Origin: Papaver somniferum
Taxonomy: Eukaryota > Streptophyta > Magnoliopsida > Ranunculales > Papaveraceae
Assembly (NCBI RefSeq): GCF_003573695.1
Contig: NC_039362.1
Span: forward strand, 110,525,120 to 110,589,119
Length of the DNA stretch: 64,000 nucleotides
Direction: 5' to 3'
The notes beneath the pieces were generated by a model that searched no databases, was not told the origin of the DNA, and saw nothing but the letters and a program-made list of their open reading frames with translations. Positions 42,787 through 54,241 of the stretch are shown one piece after another. A program made the translations under genes and the position numbers. Within the stretch, counting starts at the first letter, position 1. Every line of letters begins with the position of its first letter.

Positions 42787-43856
42787 CGACGCAGACTTGT
42801 TTATAGATTTATTTTTATTTATTTATTTAGGTTTTTTTTTATTATTATTTGTTCCTTTTTATTTTATTTTTTTTTCTTTGATTTACAGGTTCGAAGTGGA
42901 GCACTAAGGACTTGGAGAGGAAAAAGCTTAAAGCGAAAAGCGAAAAGAGAAGAAAAAAGGACAATATTAGGATTTAATTTTTAATTTTTAATTTTTTTAG
43001 AGTGTGTGAGGAAAACTGTAATTTTTTTTTTTATTTATTTTGGACTTTGGACTTTAAATAATTGGACTTTATTCTTTTTTTAACCCTACGGAAGGGTATT
43101 ATTAAAAAAAAAAAATTATATAAACTGTGTGCAGGGAAGGACGACGATTACTATATCGTCTCGGCCCCTCGGGTTCGTACATGACATAGGAGTCGTGGCC
43201 CGAGTCGACTTCAACGGTTCATCCCCCGTCAGGTACGGGAGGTAAGTCCATCGAAACACTCGCGAATCTCCTGTAAGCGAGTTACTGTATTCCTTAAGGT
43301 GATTCATTGATTGAGGACGAATTTGGACTGTTTTTAAATTCCTAGTAAAGGGAAAGGTCTGGCCAATACAAGATAAGGGTTCGGATTTCATCACCGCTCC
43401 CTTCTTGCCCGCCTTAGGAAAACAAAACCTAACGCGAACCCAAGCTTTAAAATTTGGAATAGAACGAGACAGATAGGGTAACGCGCTTATTAGGAAAAAA
43501 TTTCGAAGGATATTGGTTACTTTCTTAAGCACACCTTGAAGTTCATAATGGTTTCTGTGAGTTGAATGCGTGACTGCGCCGCCTGGTGATAGCAGTGAGG
43601 CCTTGGGTATCAAAGCTCCACTGAGCTTCCCTCGCCTCAATTCAACTTACTTTGACTCGGATTGATTCCAGATGGGTTTGCTTAAATTGTAACGAATTCC
43701 CCTTCGAGAGATAGAAGCAAGTCTAGAAACAATCTAAGTGGATCCATCATGCTTGTTGTTTGCTAGATTTTATAGGTTTGATTTGGTCGAGTCAGCCTTG
43801 TTTGTGATTGTGTAGAATTCCCTTGAAAATAAGAATGTCGAACTGGTATGATAGAG
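42787..43856 (+). other. Untranslated leader of G internal 1
   Basis: About 1 kb without a sense ORF. It has T-rich tracts ending TTTGATTTACAG (about 42890), a plausible 3' splice site, and a GGGAGGTAAGTCC phrase (about 43228), a plausible 5' splice site. The copy at 49793-50872 is nearly identical. A 174-residue minus-strand frame is present in both but looks like chance. Confidence 0.5.
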
Positions 43857-44019
43857 CCAATACAATGAGTATCGACCTGAATTTGAATATGGACATCATC
43901 CTTTTTGTGACCATGTTGGGAATAGTGGTTGGGAACGCCATCCTTTGGAAGGATATGGGTCATACCCCGGTGAGCCCAATTACTATCCACATATGCATCA
44001 GTCTTACGAGCAAGAAGAT
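43857..44019 (+). pseudogene. gag-like Tyr/His/Gly-rich segment, G internal 1
   Basis: A plus frame encodes NEYRPEFEYGHHPF, SGWERHPLEGYGSYPGEP and YPHMHQSYEQED. Such Tyr/Gly/His-rich text is typical of the gag tail region of Athila/Ogre-type elements. It is cut by the PIF element at a TAT codon and continues at 45566. A stop codon upstream (about 43851) blocks its own start. Copy 2 lies at 50873-51035. Confidence 0.5.
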
Positions 44020-44022
44020 TAT

Positions 44023-45565
44023 GGTCGCGTTTGGTAGCTTGGATATCCCCATCCTAGGATGGGTTATCCAGATTAAACGGTTTTATTGTGCTAGTCACTC
44101 CTAAATTCTAATTTGGGATAAGAATAACAAAACCCACCGTGATTTTCGTAGCCTCAAAAAGTACGATTAAGGTATTCTCTCGAATACCTGTTTTTCCCAT
44201 TTCCTCACCAAGAATAGAATGGCACAATCCCACTCTGAAACCCACGAATTCCAGTATAACCACTAAACCCACGATTGAGATTTTCATACTTCTTTTCCTC
44301 TATATATACCGATGCATATCTTCATCGTTTACATCGATACAAGGTACTCTTCTTTACATCTGATTCAATTTCATGATTCAATTCATCCTAGTAATTTCTA
44401 TGATTCAATTTCTTATCATGCAAATCTGATTTGGTTAATGTTTAAGTTTAGTGTTGTTATGGTACTATAATAGTAGTTTTCCTTTCATTTTTTATGAACT
44501 ATGTTCCTGCTCTATGAATTAAATTGAAATGTTTTTATTTTTAAAGTTTCCATGTTGATTTTTAATTTTCTGTGTGTTTCCTATTGATATAATGATTTTT
44601 AATCTTCTATATTCTTTCTGTTGGTAGGTACATATAAGATATCGTAATATGGCGAGTTCTGACGATGAAGAAGATTTGGTAGTAGTTGTAACAGCAGCCA
44701 CAACAACACTAATTGATGTTTATTACCAATATTTTTTGGAGAAAACAATATGCCATGATTCAATTCTTAGTGGTGCAGCTCATGTAGATGAAGTCTTAAA
44801 TGGTCATGATGCACGATGTCAGGATAGTTTTCGTATGGAAAAACATGTTTTCTTAAGATTATGTGATATGTTGAAAGAAAAGGAGTTACTTCGTCATATT
44901 AATGGAGTTCGTGTTGAAGAAAAAGTAGCAATTTTTATGCTTGTTGTTGGACATAATGAACGTAACAGGATACTTCAAGAGCGTTTTCAGCATTCAGGTG
45001 AGACAATTAGTAGACATTTTAATGCAGTCTTGGATGCTATTGTTGCATTGGCAGATGATTTTCTTGTACCAGCAGGGCCTGATACCCCCACTGAAATCTT
45101 AGAAAGCCCAAGAATTTATCCATACTTCAAGGTATTGCATATCTTCAACCAAGCTTTATCACATAAACTCAATTAGTTTTTGTTGTATATATAAATATGT
45201 TTGTATCCACGGCCAACTACTTTTTACTCGTATTCTTTTCATTATAGGATTGTATAGGAGCCATTGATGGAACACAAATACCAGCAATGGTTGGTCTCGA
45301 CGAACAAGTCCCTTTTTGGATGAGTTAGACTTGGATACTGTTATTTGCATGTTGTTGTTTAAATTCGAGAGCGAAACAAACATGATTCAAGTTATACTTA
45401 TGATTTCTGTTGGGTGATTGAGATGTTAACCAAACAACTTCTATGTTAATCTGGGATAAGATAAAATTTGAGACAAACATAATTCAAGTTAACCAATTCC
45501 TAGTTAGATAACTGATATCTCTAATTAGGATATGTTGTTGGGTTTCCAAGCTGCCAAACAGACCC
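44023..45565 (+). mobile_element. PIF/Harbinger remnant, copy 1 (in G internal 1)
   Basis: 1,543 bp. Inverted ends are GGTCGCGTTTGGTAGCTTGG at the left and, in reverse complement, GGGTCTGTTTGGCAGCTTGG at the right. The target duplication is TAT (44020-44022, 45566-45568). It contains the N-terminal half of a PIF transposase gene and lacks most of the DDE domain, so it is an internal-deletion derivative. The myb-like partner ORF of PIF elements is absent. Confidence 0.85.
44649..45328 (+). pseudogene. Truncated PIF/Harbinger transposase (HARBI1-like), copy 1
   Basis: Exon 1 (44649-45131, ATG at 44649) encodes the N-terminal helix-turn-helix-like region of plant HARBI1/ALP1-type proteins: DSFRMEKHVFLRLCDMLKEK, VEEKVAIFMLVVGHNERNR, FQHSGETISRHFNAVL and RIYPYFK. 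An intron (45132-45247, GT..AG) follows. Exon 2 opens with DCIGAIDGTQIPA, the start of the DDE_Tnp_4 nuclease, holding the first catalytic Asp. After MVGLDEQVPFWMS it stops at 45328. About 180 residues of nuclease, with the other acidic residues, are deleted. If expressed, it could give a DNA-binding-only protein. Confidence 0.85.
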
Positions 45566-45568
45566 TAT

Positions 45569-47032
45569 AGTACTAGTTCCGTCTCTAGAGGATACAATCA
45601 AACTATTGAAAAGTAGTCCTTTTTATGATCCCTCTGTTCCTATTCCTCCTTTAGAAGAGTCCCTCAGGGAGTTAGCTGAGTCGACGCGTAAGTTAGCTGA
45701 GATGAATAGTGTAATTATAGACGAAAGAACTACAATTATGAGTGAACTTTCTATAGAGGAATCCCTCAAGCTGATGGCTGAGACGAACGAAAGACTTGCT
45801 CGAAATAATCTTACTTTCCAATATAGTGTTTCCAATAATACCCTTAAAAATGAGGATATATTTGCATAATCAAGATGACGAGGTTAGAATTGGTAACACT
45901 ACTTGTTTTGATAGGTTCGATCTTTTTCATGTTATTATGATGAGGATAGTGTTGATAGAGAATCATACTTATGTAGGAATAGTAATCAGGAAATGGTTAC
46001 TCCAATTGAGCTTTACAATGATAATATTATTTCTAGTTCAAATCCAAATAATTTTAATAATTATTCACCTATTCAAAAGGACGAGGATTTGACGAGAGAT
46101 ACCCTCGTTTTAGACGATGTAGTATTTCCTGTTTACAAAGCCGATAATGATTTAGAGGAACGAGTTTATTCGAGAATAATGTTTTAGAGTCTAGCGATTT
46201 AGAAACAATAGTCTTAGACGAAGAAGATGAACTCGTAGAGATGAGTGAGGATGAACCTGACTTAGAAGAATCAATTGACCATTTCCAGGAATCTGATGAC
46301 CTAGAAATTAGGGAAGTTGTGACTAGTCTTTCTAGAGACACTGAAAACTCTAAGTTTGGGGGTGATTATCATTCTCCATGTGCTTTAACTCTTAGAAAGT
46401 TCCCTCGTGTAGGACTTGACATTTATGCCTCAACCATATTACAAGATTATCTTCATACATGTTTTCCCGAACCTAATGATGTTCATAGAGAAGCTAAGTT
46501 GTTAGAAACCCATCCTCTGGTTGATGTGGTTAACCCAGGATATGATACCAAGATTGACTTTGTTTTCCCACCAAAAACTTTTCAACCAATTGTGGGAACT
46601 TTTGATTTTAAGATGTGTCGGTTATTAAGTTTTGAGACTAAACCTAATCACTTTAGGATATTAGGGTCGACACATTTTCTTAAGGAAGACCACCTCTTTC
46701 TTTGTGGTCAGCTGTGTGAGTCAAATCTGATTGACTTAGAGGATCCCCAGTTATTCAGGTTGTTGTTATGTGCTTCTAAGTTCTTAGTTGAGTTTTTCCA
46801 GACTCTAATACCTGAACCGGATCTTAGCTTTGAGGAAATCCAACCGATGAAAACCTTCTATTTAGACCCTTTCATAGAACCTGAACCACAATTAGCGATA
46901 GTTTTCAGGAAACTAGGTAAGGGCATGCTATCCTTGTCCATTTTCTTGGTTCACTGCAGTTTCCTATGGTCAGCTCTATTTGGTTTTGAAGACCCACAGT
47001 TATTTCGACTGTTACTTTATGGTTCGAGTTGA
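45569..47032 (+). pseudogene. G gag-like/ORF of unknown function, copy 1 (frameshifted)
   Basis: Same gene as copy 2 (52585-54054) but broken by small indels at about 45578, 45857, 45912 and 46170 relative to it. The largest open piece is 46241-47032 (263 residues). See copy 2 for the protein description. Confidence 0.7.
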
Positions 47033-47079
47033 CCAATCCTTTTCTAAGTCTGGCTGAAGACTTTAAACTTAGCACTTCT

Positions 47080-47093
47080 TGGGAGGTATCCCA
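47080..47093 (+). other. Short palindrome after the G ORF, copy 1
   Basis: TGGGAGGTATCCCA can fold as a 5-bp stem with a 4-nt loop. A similar GGGAGG(C/T)A(A/T)CCC element follows the coding region in many Athila/Tat elements. The second copy is at 54102-54115. Confidence 0.5.
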
Positions 47094-47207
47094 TGCTCAT
47101 GCAACACAGTAATATCTTTCCTTAACTCTTTCGCTTCAAATGGTAACAGTTTCTCCTTGTTCATGCTTTTAGTTTCATCTTTAGAACATTGAGGACAATG
47201 TTAGATT

Positions 47208-47220
47208 TAAGTTTGGGGGT
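47208..47220 (+). promoter_or_regulatory. Internal polypurine-tract-like site, G internal 1
   Basis: TAAGTTTGGGGGT after ACATTGAGGACAATG. It resembles the terminal tract at 48350, suggesting a second priming site. Copy 2 at 54229-54241. Confidence 0.5.
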
Positions 47221-48349
47221 ATGGGAGAAACTTTTTAGTTGCAATAAATAAACTACAGAGCTTAGAAATTTATGCCTATTTAGGATTGCACTAACTAATC
47301 TAAGTGGATGGAAGCATTTTGATCGTAGGAGTTGAGGAACCAATCTGAATAGATGGAAACATCTAAAGAGTCTATTCATAAAAGCACAGAGCTCAGGTGT
47401 TAGAAATAACATGATAGTTTCACCATATTTCGTTGAGTCCTTTTCACTTCTATTTTTATTTTTTATTTTTCATTTTAAACTATGTTTCTCTAAGTAATTA
47501 GGTGGGGCACAAGATTCAAGTTGTTACCACTGATAGGGTGAATTAGAGTGATTGAGTTACTATATATAAAAAAAAAAAAAAAGTTGAGACCGGACCAATT
47601 AGACCAATCGGAATAAATATTAAACCTTGGATAGCAATATGCGTGTGTTCTCCCTGTTTCCGTCGCCTAAGCAAGCGTGGAATGCAGGACCCGTGGGAAC
47701 TATCGTGTAATATGCTGACAAGAAGCATGCGCTTGGATCCAAAAGATCTATTCATGCCGTTAAAAAAAAAATTGTTATTGTTCTGTGTAGTCAACTGCTG
47801 GTTCCCTTGTATTTGCCAGTTTGTTGATCTAGATTTAAGTTATTGACCACTGGTTTCCCTTGTATATCCAGTTGTGTTGATATTAGTCAGACCGGTATCT
47901 CAGTCCTTGGATAGGTTCATTCTGGCAGTCGCCTTCAGACAGATATGTGAAACATCGATCATTTGGTTAACATCAAACCATCTACATTTTTATTTTTCCA
48001 TCTTCTTAATCTTTTCATGTGATAGTCTGACTCCGAGTATGATGTCCATTGTGAAACTATCTTAGTAGAGCTCTATCACTTGTATGAATTTTAGTATGCT
48101 TGAGTGAAAACTCGTGTACAGTAATTGGAATTTCGCATCAGGGTACTTCCTCCTATAATTAATAAGTATGCCAACCAAGGGTTCTTTAGTGCTTTCCAAG
48201 ATTTTGCGTAGATAGTTAGGGTCTGGAGTAAAGGTTTTGTGGGTACACCTCTGGTAAACCCTCCGGAGACAACACTCCGCCACTAGGGCCACCTAGGGGT
48301 TCAAATGATTTTCCTTTCTAGAATAAATTTGCTCGAGGACTAGCAAATA
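47221..48349 (+). other. 3' non-coding part of G internal 1
   Basis: No gene is seen. Contains an A-run at 47568-47582 and T-rich tracts. The minus-strand frames at 47161-47412 and 48062-48292 lack domains. Copy 2 is 54242-55379. Confidence 0.5.
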
Positions 48350-48365
48350 ATAAGTTTGGGGTATT
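48350..48365 (+). promoter_or_regulatory. Polypurine tract before LTR 2 of G
   Basis: TAAGTTTGGGGTATT precedes the LTR. The equivalent before LTR 3 (55379-55395) has five G instead of four. Confidence 0.65.
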
Positions 48366-49792
48366 TGATAGACGCATTTATGTGTCTATTTTCATCTCTT
48401 TTGTGTATTTTGTTAGTACTCGTTTTCGTCCTTATTATGGTGTTTTGTGTGTTTGTAGGTATTTTTTGGAAATAAATAATTTTGGAAAAATCGGCTCGAA
48501 AAATTATGCGGAGTATCCCGGAGGACATTTGTTATTCGGACTCTCTGCTTTGGATAAGGGGCACCCACTTGATAAGTGGTGACCACTTGCTATTCGCACC
48601 CTGAACTGGATAGGGGGAGGTCATCTTCTTTGTTTGAATTTGGTTTTGGCGGGAATACTTAATGCAGACGCTGCAAATTTTGGAGTTGAATTCTCGGGCA
48701 GTTTTAACGAGATTCATCGCTGTAAATGATTGGGCTGGACTTGTATTGATCAAACAAAGTTAGTTTGGGCAGTTTAACTAATCAAAATGGGTGGATAATG
48801 TGTTGGAGGAAGACAGCGTCAACAACAGGAGCGTGAAATATTTCGAAGATATGGTGATTAATCAGCAGAAGATATCATAAGATTTGCTTTTATCCTATCT
48901 TAACAAAGTTTGGAAAGTTATTAAAACCAATATCTGCTATTAACGAGAAATCAGAGTCCACAGGGAAAGAAATAACGGACGAGGCCGTGAAGAATAATAG
49001 AATATTCGGGATTAAACCAAGGGATTTTTGGGCCTGTCGAGTATAAAAGTCCTGTGGGAGTTCAGATAAGCTTTATCAAGAGTTTGGGGAAGGTTTGGGA
49101 CGCAGAGGAGCGAAGAAGAAGGATTAGCAGCAATTCCCCCTGCTGCTGCTGCTGCCATTAGAGGACCTTGAAGATCACGAAGAACAACTGCACAGAGCAG
49201 TCTTATTTTCCGCAGCATCAACAGCGTAGCGGAGTATCGTTACTTTACTGCAGTTCCCTGGTATCGTTCTTCTCTGGACGCTTATAGAGGTCGTAGTTTC
49301 ATTGTTTTATATTTTTCACTCTTTTAATCATATTTTGAGCATCAAGTATGTATTTTGAGAACATGATTATTAGTAGCTAAACCCCAATACTGGGATGATG
49401 GAGGAAGCTGTTTTTCAGCCATGTGGTTATTTAAATAATTCTTAATTCACTTTTTGCACCGATTTTAATTGATTTATGATTTGAATTAATTACTTGTGAT
49501 TTTGTTTGATGGAACATGCTTAGTCCTAGGGATTCTTGATGTGCCATGCTTATAATATACAAGTAATATTTTCTGGAATCTAATTTGGCAAAGATAGAGT
49601 TAATATTTGTTTTATTTTGAGCTATAATCGCCTAGAATTATTTTCTGAGCCACTTGAATATGAAACACATTGGAATCCTGAGTCCTGGTTCCTCTTGATC
49701 TTGTGACATATTTTCTGTATATATCTTTATTTTTAAATCTTTACAAGTCCGAGCAACGAACTCTTATTTACCACATTAAAACTACTAAAACA
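48366..49792 (+). repeat. LTR 2 (middle) of element G
   Basis: 1,427 bp, TGATAGACGC...CTACTAAAACA. It carries many one- or two-base deletions relative to LTRs 1 and 3 (for example AGAATATTCGG for AGAAGATATTCGG). TATAAAAG at 49042. Confidence 0.9.
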
Positions 49793-49795
49793 AAA

Positions 49796-49804
49796 TGGCG
49801 CCGC
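49796..49804 (+). promoter_or_regulatory. Primer binding site, G internal 2
   Basis: TGGCGCCGC, identical to 42778-42786. Confidence 0.6.
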
Positions 49805-50872
49805 CGACGCAGACTTGTTTATAGATTTATTTTTATTTATTTATTTAGGTTTTTTTTTATTATTATTTGTTCCTTTTTATTTTATTTTTTTTTCTTTGAT
49901 TTACAGGTTCGAAGTGGAGCACTAAGGACTTGGAGAGGAAAAAGCTTAAAGCGAAAAGCGAAAAGAGAAGAAAAAAGGACAATATTATGATTTAATTTTT
50001 AATTTTTAATTTTTTTAGAGTGTGTGAGGAAAACTGTAATTTTTTTTTTTATTTATTTTGGACTTTGGACTTTAAACAATTGGACTTTATTCTTTTTTTA
50101 ACCCTACGGAAGGATATTATTAAAAAAAAAATTATATAAACTGTGTGCAGGGAAGGACGACGATTACTATATCGTCTCGGCCCCTCGGGTTCGTACATGA
50201 CATAGGAGTCGTGGCCCGAGTCGACTTTAACGGTTCATCCCCCGTCTGGTACGGGAGGTAAGTCCATCGAAACACTCGCGAATCTCCTGTAAGCGAGTTA
50301 CTGTATTCCTTAAGGTGATTCATTGATTGAAGACGAACTTGGACTGTTTTTAAATTCCTAGTAAAGGGAAAGGTCTGGCCAATACAAGATAAGGGTTCGG
50401 ATTTCATCACCGCTCCCTTCTTGCCCGCCTTAGGAAAACAAAACCTAACGCGAACCCAAGCTTTAAAATTTGGAATAGAACGAGACAGATAGGGTAACGC
50501 GCTTATTAGGAAAAAATTTCGAAGGATATTGGTTACTTTCTTAAGCACACCTTGAAGTTCATAATGGTTTCTGTGAGTTGAATGCGTGACTACGCCGCCT
50601 GGTGATAGCGGTGAGGCCTTGGGTATCAAAGCTCCACTGAGCTTCCCTCGCCTCAATTCAACTTACTTTGACTCGGATTGATTCCAGATGGGTTTGCTTA
50701 AATTGTAACGAATTCCCCTTCGAGAGATAGAAGCAAGTCTAGAAAAAATCTAAGTGGAGCCATCATGCTTGCTGTTTGCTAGATTTTATAGGTTTGATTT
50801 GGTCGAGTCAGCCTTGTTTGTGATTGTGTAGAATTCCCTTGAAAATAAGAATGTCGAACTGGTATGATAGAG
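49805..50872 (+). other. Untranslated leader of G internal 2
   Basis: Near-identical to 42787-43856 with a few substitutions. No sense ORF. Confidence 0.5.
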
Positions 50873-51035
50873 CCAATACAATGAGTATCGACCTGAATTT
50901 GAATATGGACATCATCCTTTTTATGACCATGTTGGGAATAGTGGTCGGGAACGCCATCCTTTGGAAGGATATGGGTCATACCCCGGTGAGCCCAATTACT
51001 ATCCACACATGCATCAGTCTTACGAGAAAGAAGAT
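50873..51035 (+). pseudogene. gag-like Tyr/His/Gly-rich segment, G internal 2
   Basis: Same as 43857-44019. It differs by a few codons (for example SYEKED for SYEQED). Interrupted at the same TAT codon. Confidence 0.5.
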
Positions 51036-51038
51036 TAT

Positions 51039-52581
51039 GGTCGCGTTTGGTAGCTTGGATATCCCCATCCTAGGATGGGTTATCCAGATTAAACGGTTTT
51101 ATTGTGTTTGTCTCTCCTAAATTCTAATTTGGGATAAGAATAACAAAACCCACCGTGATTTTCGTAGCCTCAAAAAGTACGATTAAGGTATTCTCTCGAA
51201 TACCTGTTTTTCCCATTTCCTCACCAAGAATAGAATGGCACAATCCCACTCTGAAACCCACGAATTCCAGTATAACCACTAAACCCACGATTGAGATTTT
51301 CATACTTCTTTTCCTCTATATATACCGATGCATATCTTCATCGTTTACATCGATACAAGGTACTCTTCTTTACATCTGATTCAATTTCATGATTCAATTC
51401 ATCCTAGTAATTTCTATGATTCAATTTCTTATCATGCAAATCTGATTTGGTTAATGTTTAAGTTTAGTGTTGTTATGGTACTATAATAGTAGTTTTCCTT
51501 TCATTTTTTATGAACTATGTTCCCGCTCTATGAATTAAATTGAAATGTTTTTATTTTTAAAGTTTCCATGTTGATTTTTAATTTTCTGTGTGTTTCCTAT
51601 TGATATAATGATTTTTAATCTTCTATATTCTTTCTGTTGGTAGGTACATATAAGATATCGTAGTATGGCGAGTTCTGACGATGAAGAAGATTTGGTAGTA
51701 GTTGTAACAGCAGCCACAACAACACTAATTGCTGTTTATTACCAATATTTTTTGGAGAAAACAATATGCCATGATTCAATTCTTAGTGGTGCAGCTCATG
51801 TAGATGAAGTCTTAAATGGTCATGATGCACGATGTCAGGATAGTTTTCGTATGGAAAAACATGTTTTCTTAAGATTATGTGATATGTTGAAAGAAAAGGA
51901 GTTACTTCGTCATAGTAATGGAGTTCGTGTTGAAGAAAAAGTAGCAATTTTTATGCTTGTTGTTGGACATAATGAACGTAACAGGATACTTCAAGAGCGT
52001 TTTCAGCATTCAGGTGAGACAATTAGTAGACATTTTAATGCAGTCTTGGATGCTATTGTTGCATTGGCAGATGATTTTCTTGTACCAGCAGGGCCTGATA
52101 CCCCCACTGAAATCTTAGAAAATCCAAGAATTTATCCATACTTCAAGGTATTGCATATCTTCAACCAAGCTTTATCACATAAACTCAATTAGTTTTTGTT
52201 GTATATATAAATATGTTTGTATCCACGGCCAACTACTTTTTACTCGTATTCTTTTCATTATAGGATTGTATAGGAGCCATTGATGGAACACAAATACCAG
52301 CAATGGTTGGTCTCGACGAACAAGTCCCTTTTTGGATGAGTTAGACTTGGATACTGTTATTTGCATGTTGTTGTTTAAATTCGAGAGCGAAACAAACATG
52401 ATTCAAGTTATACTTATGATTTCTGTTGGGTGATTGAGATGTTAACCAAACAACTTCTATGTTAATCTGGGATAAGATAAAATTTGAGACAAACATAATT
52501 CAAGTTAACCAATTCCTAGTTAGATAACTGATATCTCTAATTAGGATATGTTGTTGGGTTTCCAAGCTGCCAAACAGACCC
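51039..52581 (+). mobile_element. PIF/Harbinger remnant, copy 2 (in G internal 2)
   Basis: Same ends, same length, same TAT duplication (51036-51038, 52582-52584) and same internal deletion as copy 1. The insertion therefore predates the duplication of G. Confidence 0.85.
51665..52344 (+). pseudogene. Truncated PIF/Harbinger transposase, copy 2
   Basis: Exon 1 51665-52147, intron 52148-52263, exon 2 52264-52344. Domain content as in copy 1, with substitutions Asp to Ala (LIAVYYQ), Ile to Ser (RHSNGVR) and Ser to Asn (LENPRIY). Stops at the same place after DEQVPFWMS. Confidence 0.85.
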
Positions 52582-52584
52582 TAT

Positions 52585-54054
52585 AGTACTAGTTCTTCGT
52601 CTCTAGAGGATACAATCAAACTATTGAAAAGTAGTCCTTTTTATGATCCCTCTGTTCCTATTCCTCCTTTAGAAGAGTCCCTCAGGGAGTTAGCTGAGTC
52701 GACGCGTAAGTTAGCTGAGATGAATAGTGTAATTATAGACGAAAGAACTACAATTATGAGTGAACTTTCTATAGAGGAATCCCTCAAGCTGATGGCTGAG
52801 ACGAACGAAAGACTTGCTCGAAATAATCTTACTTTCCAATATAGTGTTTCCAATAATACCCTTAAAAATGAGGATAGTTATTTGCATAATCAAGATGACG
52901 AGGTTAGAATTGGTAACACTACTTGTTTTGATTAGGTTCGATCTTTTTCATGTTATTATGATGAGGATAGTGTTGATAGAGAATCATACTTATGTAGGAA
53001 TAGTAATCAGGAAATGGTTACTCCAATTGAGCTTTACAATGATAATATTATTTCTAGTTCAAATCCAAATAATTTTAATAATTATTCACCTATTCAAAAG
53101 GACGAGGATTTGACGAGAGATACCCTCGTTTTAGACGATGTAGTATTTCCTTTTTACAAAGCCGATAATGATTTAGAGGAACGAGTTTATTCCGAGAATA
53201 ATGTTTTAGAGTCTAGCGATTTAGAAACAATAGTCTTAGACGAAGAAGATGAACTCGTAGAGATGAGTGAGGATGAACCTGACTTAGAAGAATCAATTGA
53301 CCATTTCCAGGAATCTGATGACCTAGAAATTAGGGAAGTTGTGACTAGTCTTTCTAGAGACACTGAAAACTCTAAGTTTGGGGGTGATTATCATTCTCCA
53401 TGTGCTTTAACTCTTAGAAAGTTCCCTCGTGTAGGACTTGACATTTATGCCTCAACCATATTACAAGATTATCTTCATACATGTTTTCCCGAACCTAATG
53501 ATGTCCATAGAGAAGCTAAGTTGTTAGAAACCCATCCTCTGGTTGATGTGGTTAACCCAGGATATGATACCAAGATTGACTTTGTTTTCCCACCAAAAAC
53601 TTTTCAACCAATTGTGGGAACTTTTGATTTTAAGATGTGTCGGTTATTAAGTTTTGAGACTAAACCTAATCACTTTAGGATATTAGGGTCGACACATTTT
53701 CTTAAGGAAGACCACCTCTTTCTTTGTGGTCAGCTGTGTGAGTCAAATCTGATTGACTTAGAGGATCCCCAGTTATTCAGGTTGTTGTTATGTGCTTCTA
53801 AGTTCTTTGTTGAGTTTTTCCAGACTCTAATACCTGAACCGGATCTTAGCTTTGAGGAAATCCAACCGATGAAAACCTTCTATTTAGACCCTTTCATAGA
53901 ACCTGAACCACAATTAGCGATAGTTTTCAGGAAACTAGGTAAGGGCATGCTATCCTTGTCCATTTTCTTGGTTCACTGCAGTTTCCTATGGTCAACTCTA
54001 TTTGGTTTTGAAGACCCACAGTTATTTCGACTGTTACTTTATGGTTCGAGTTGA
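52585..54054 (+). CDS. G ORF of unknown function, copy 2
   Basis: After the PIF remnant the gag-like frame continues with TSSSSLEDTIKLLKSSPFYD. A run of near-repeats follows (EESLRELAESTRKLAEMN, EESLKLMAETNERLARNN). One in-frame TAG occurs at 52933-52935. Then the frame is open to 54054, with an ATG at 53014 giving 346 residues. That part has a very acidic N-terminal region (LDEEDELVEMSEDEPDLEES) and then a conserved-looking region with LTLRKFPRVGLDIYAS, FETKPNHFRILGSTHFL and two DPQLFRLLL repeats, the second at the C-terminus. I do not recognise the family. Intactness in this copy suggests selection or recent origin. It could be a gag C-terminal extension, an env-position ORF or a captured gene. 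Confidence 0.55.
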
Positions 54055-54101
54055 CCAATCCTTTTCGAAGTCTGGCTGAAGACTTTAAACTTAGCACTTC
54101 T

Positions 54102-54115
54102 TGGGAGGTATCCCA
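54102..54115 (+). other. Short palindrome after the G ORF, copy 2
   Basis: TGGGAGGTATCCCA, as at 47080. Confidence 0.5.
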
Positions 54116-54228
54116 TGCTCATGCAACACAGTAATATCTTTCCTTAACTCTTTCGCTTCAAATGGTAACAGTTTCTCCTTGTTCATGCTTTTAGTTTCAT
54201 CTTTAGAACATTGAGGACAATGTTAGAT

Positions 54229-54241
54229 TTAAGTTTGGGGG
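54229..54241 (+). promoter_or_regulatory. Internal polypurine-tract-like site, G internal 2
   Basis: TAAGTTTGGGGGT, as at 47208. Confidence 0.5.

Noticed and set aside
42685..42984. 99-residue ORF running from LTR 1 into the G leader (also 49703-49990)
   Set aside because: It crosses the LTR end and PBS and is dominated by T-rich DNA translated as Phe/Tyr/Ile. No start context or domain.
43116..43640. 174-residue minus-strand ORF in the G leader, repeated at 50132-50656
   Set aside because: It is present in both bodies only because they are near-identical copies. The translation is low in structure, opposite to the leader, and shows no domain.
44649..45328. Functional host HARBI1/ALP1 gene
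   Set aside because: It lies within PIF-type terminal repeats, most of the DDE domain is deleted, and it is duplicated with element G, so it is a transposon remnant.
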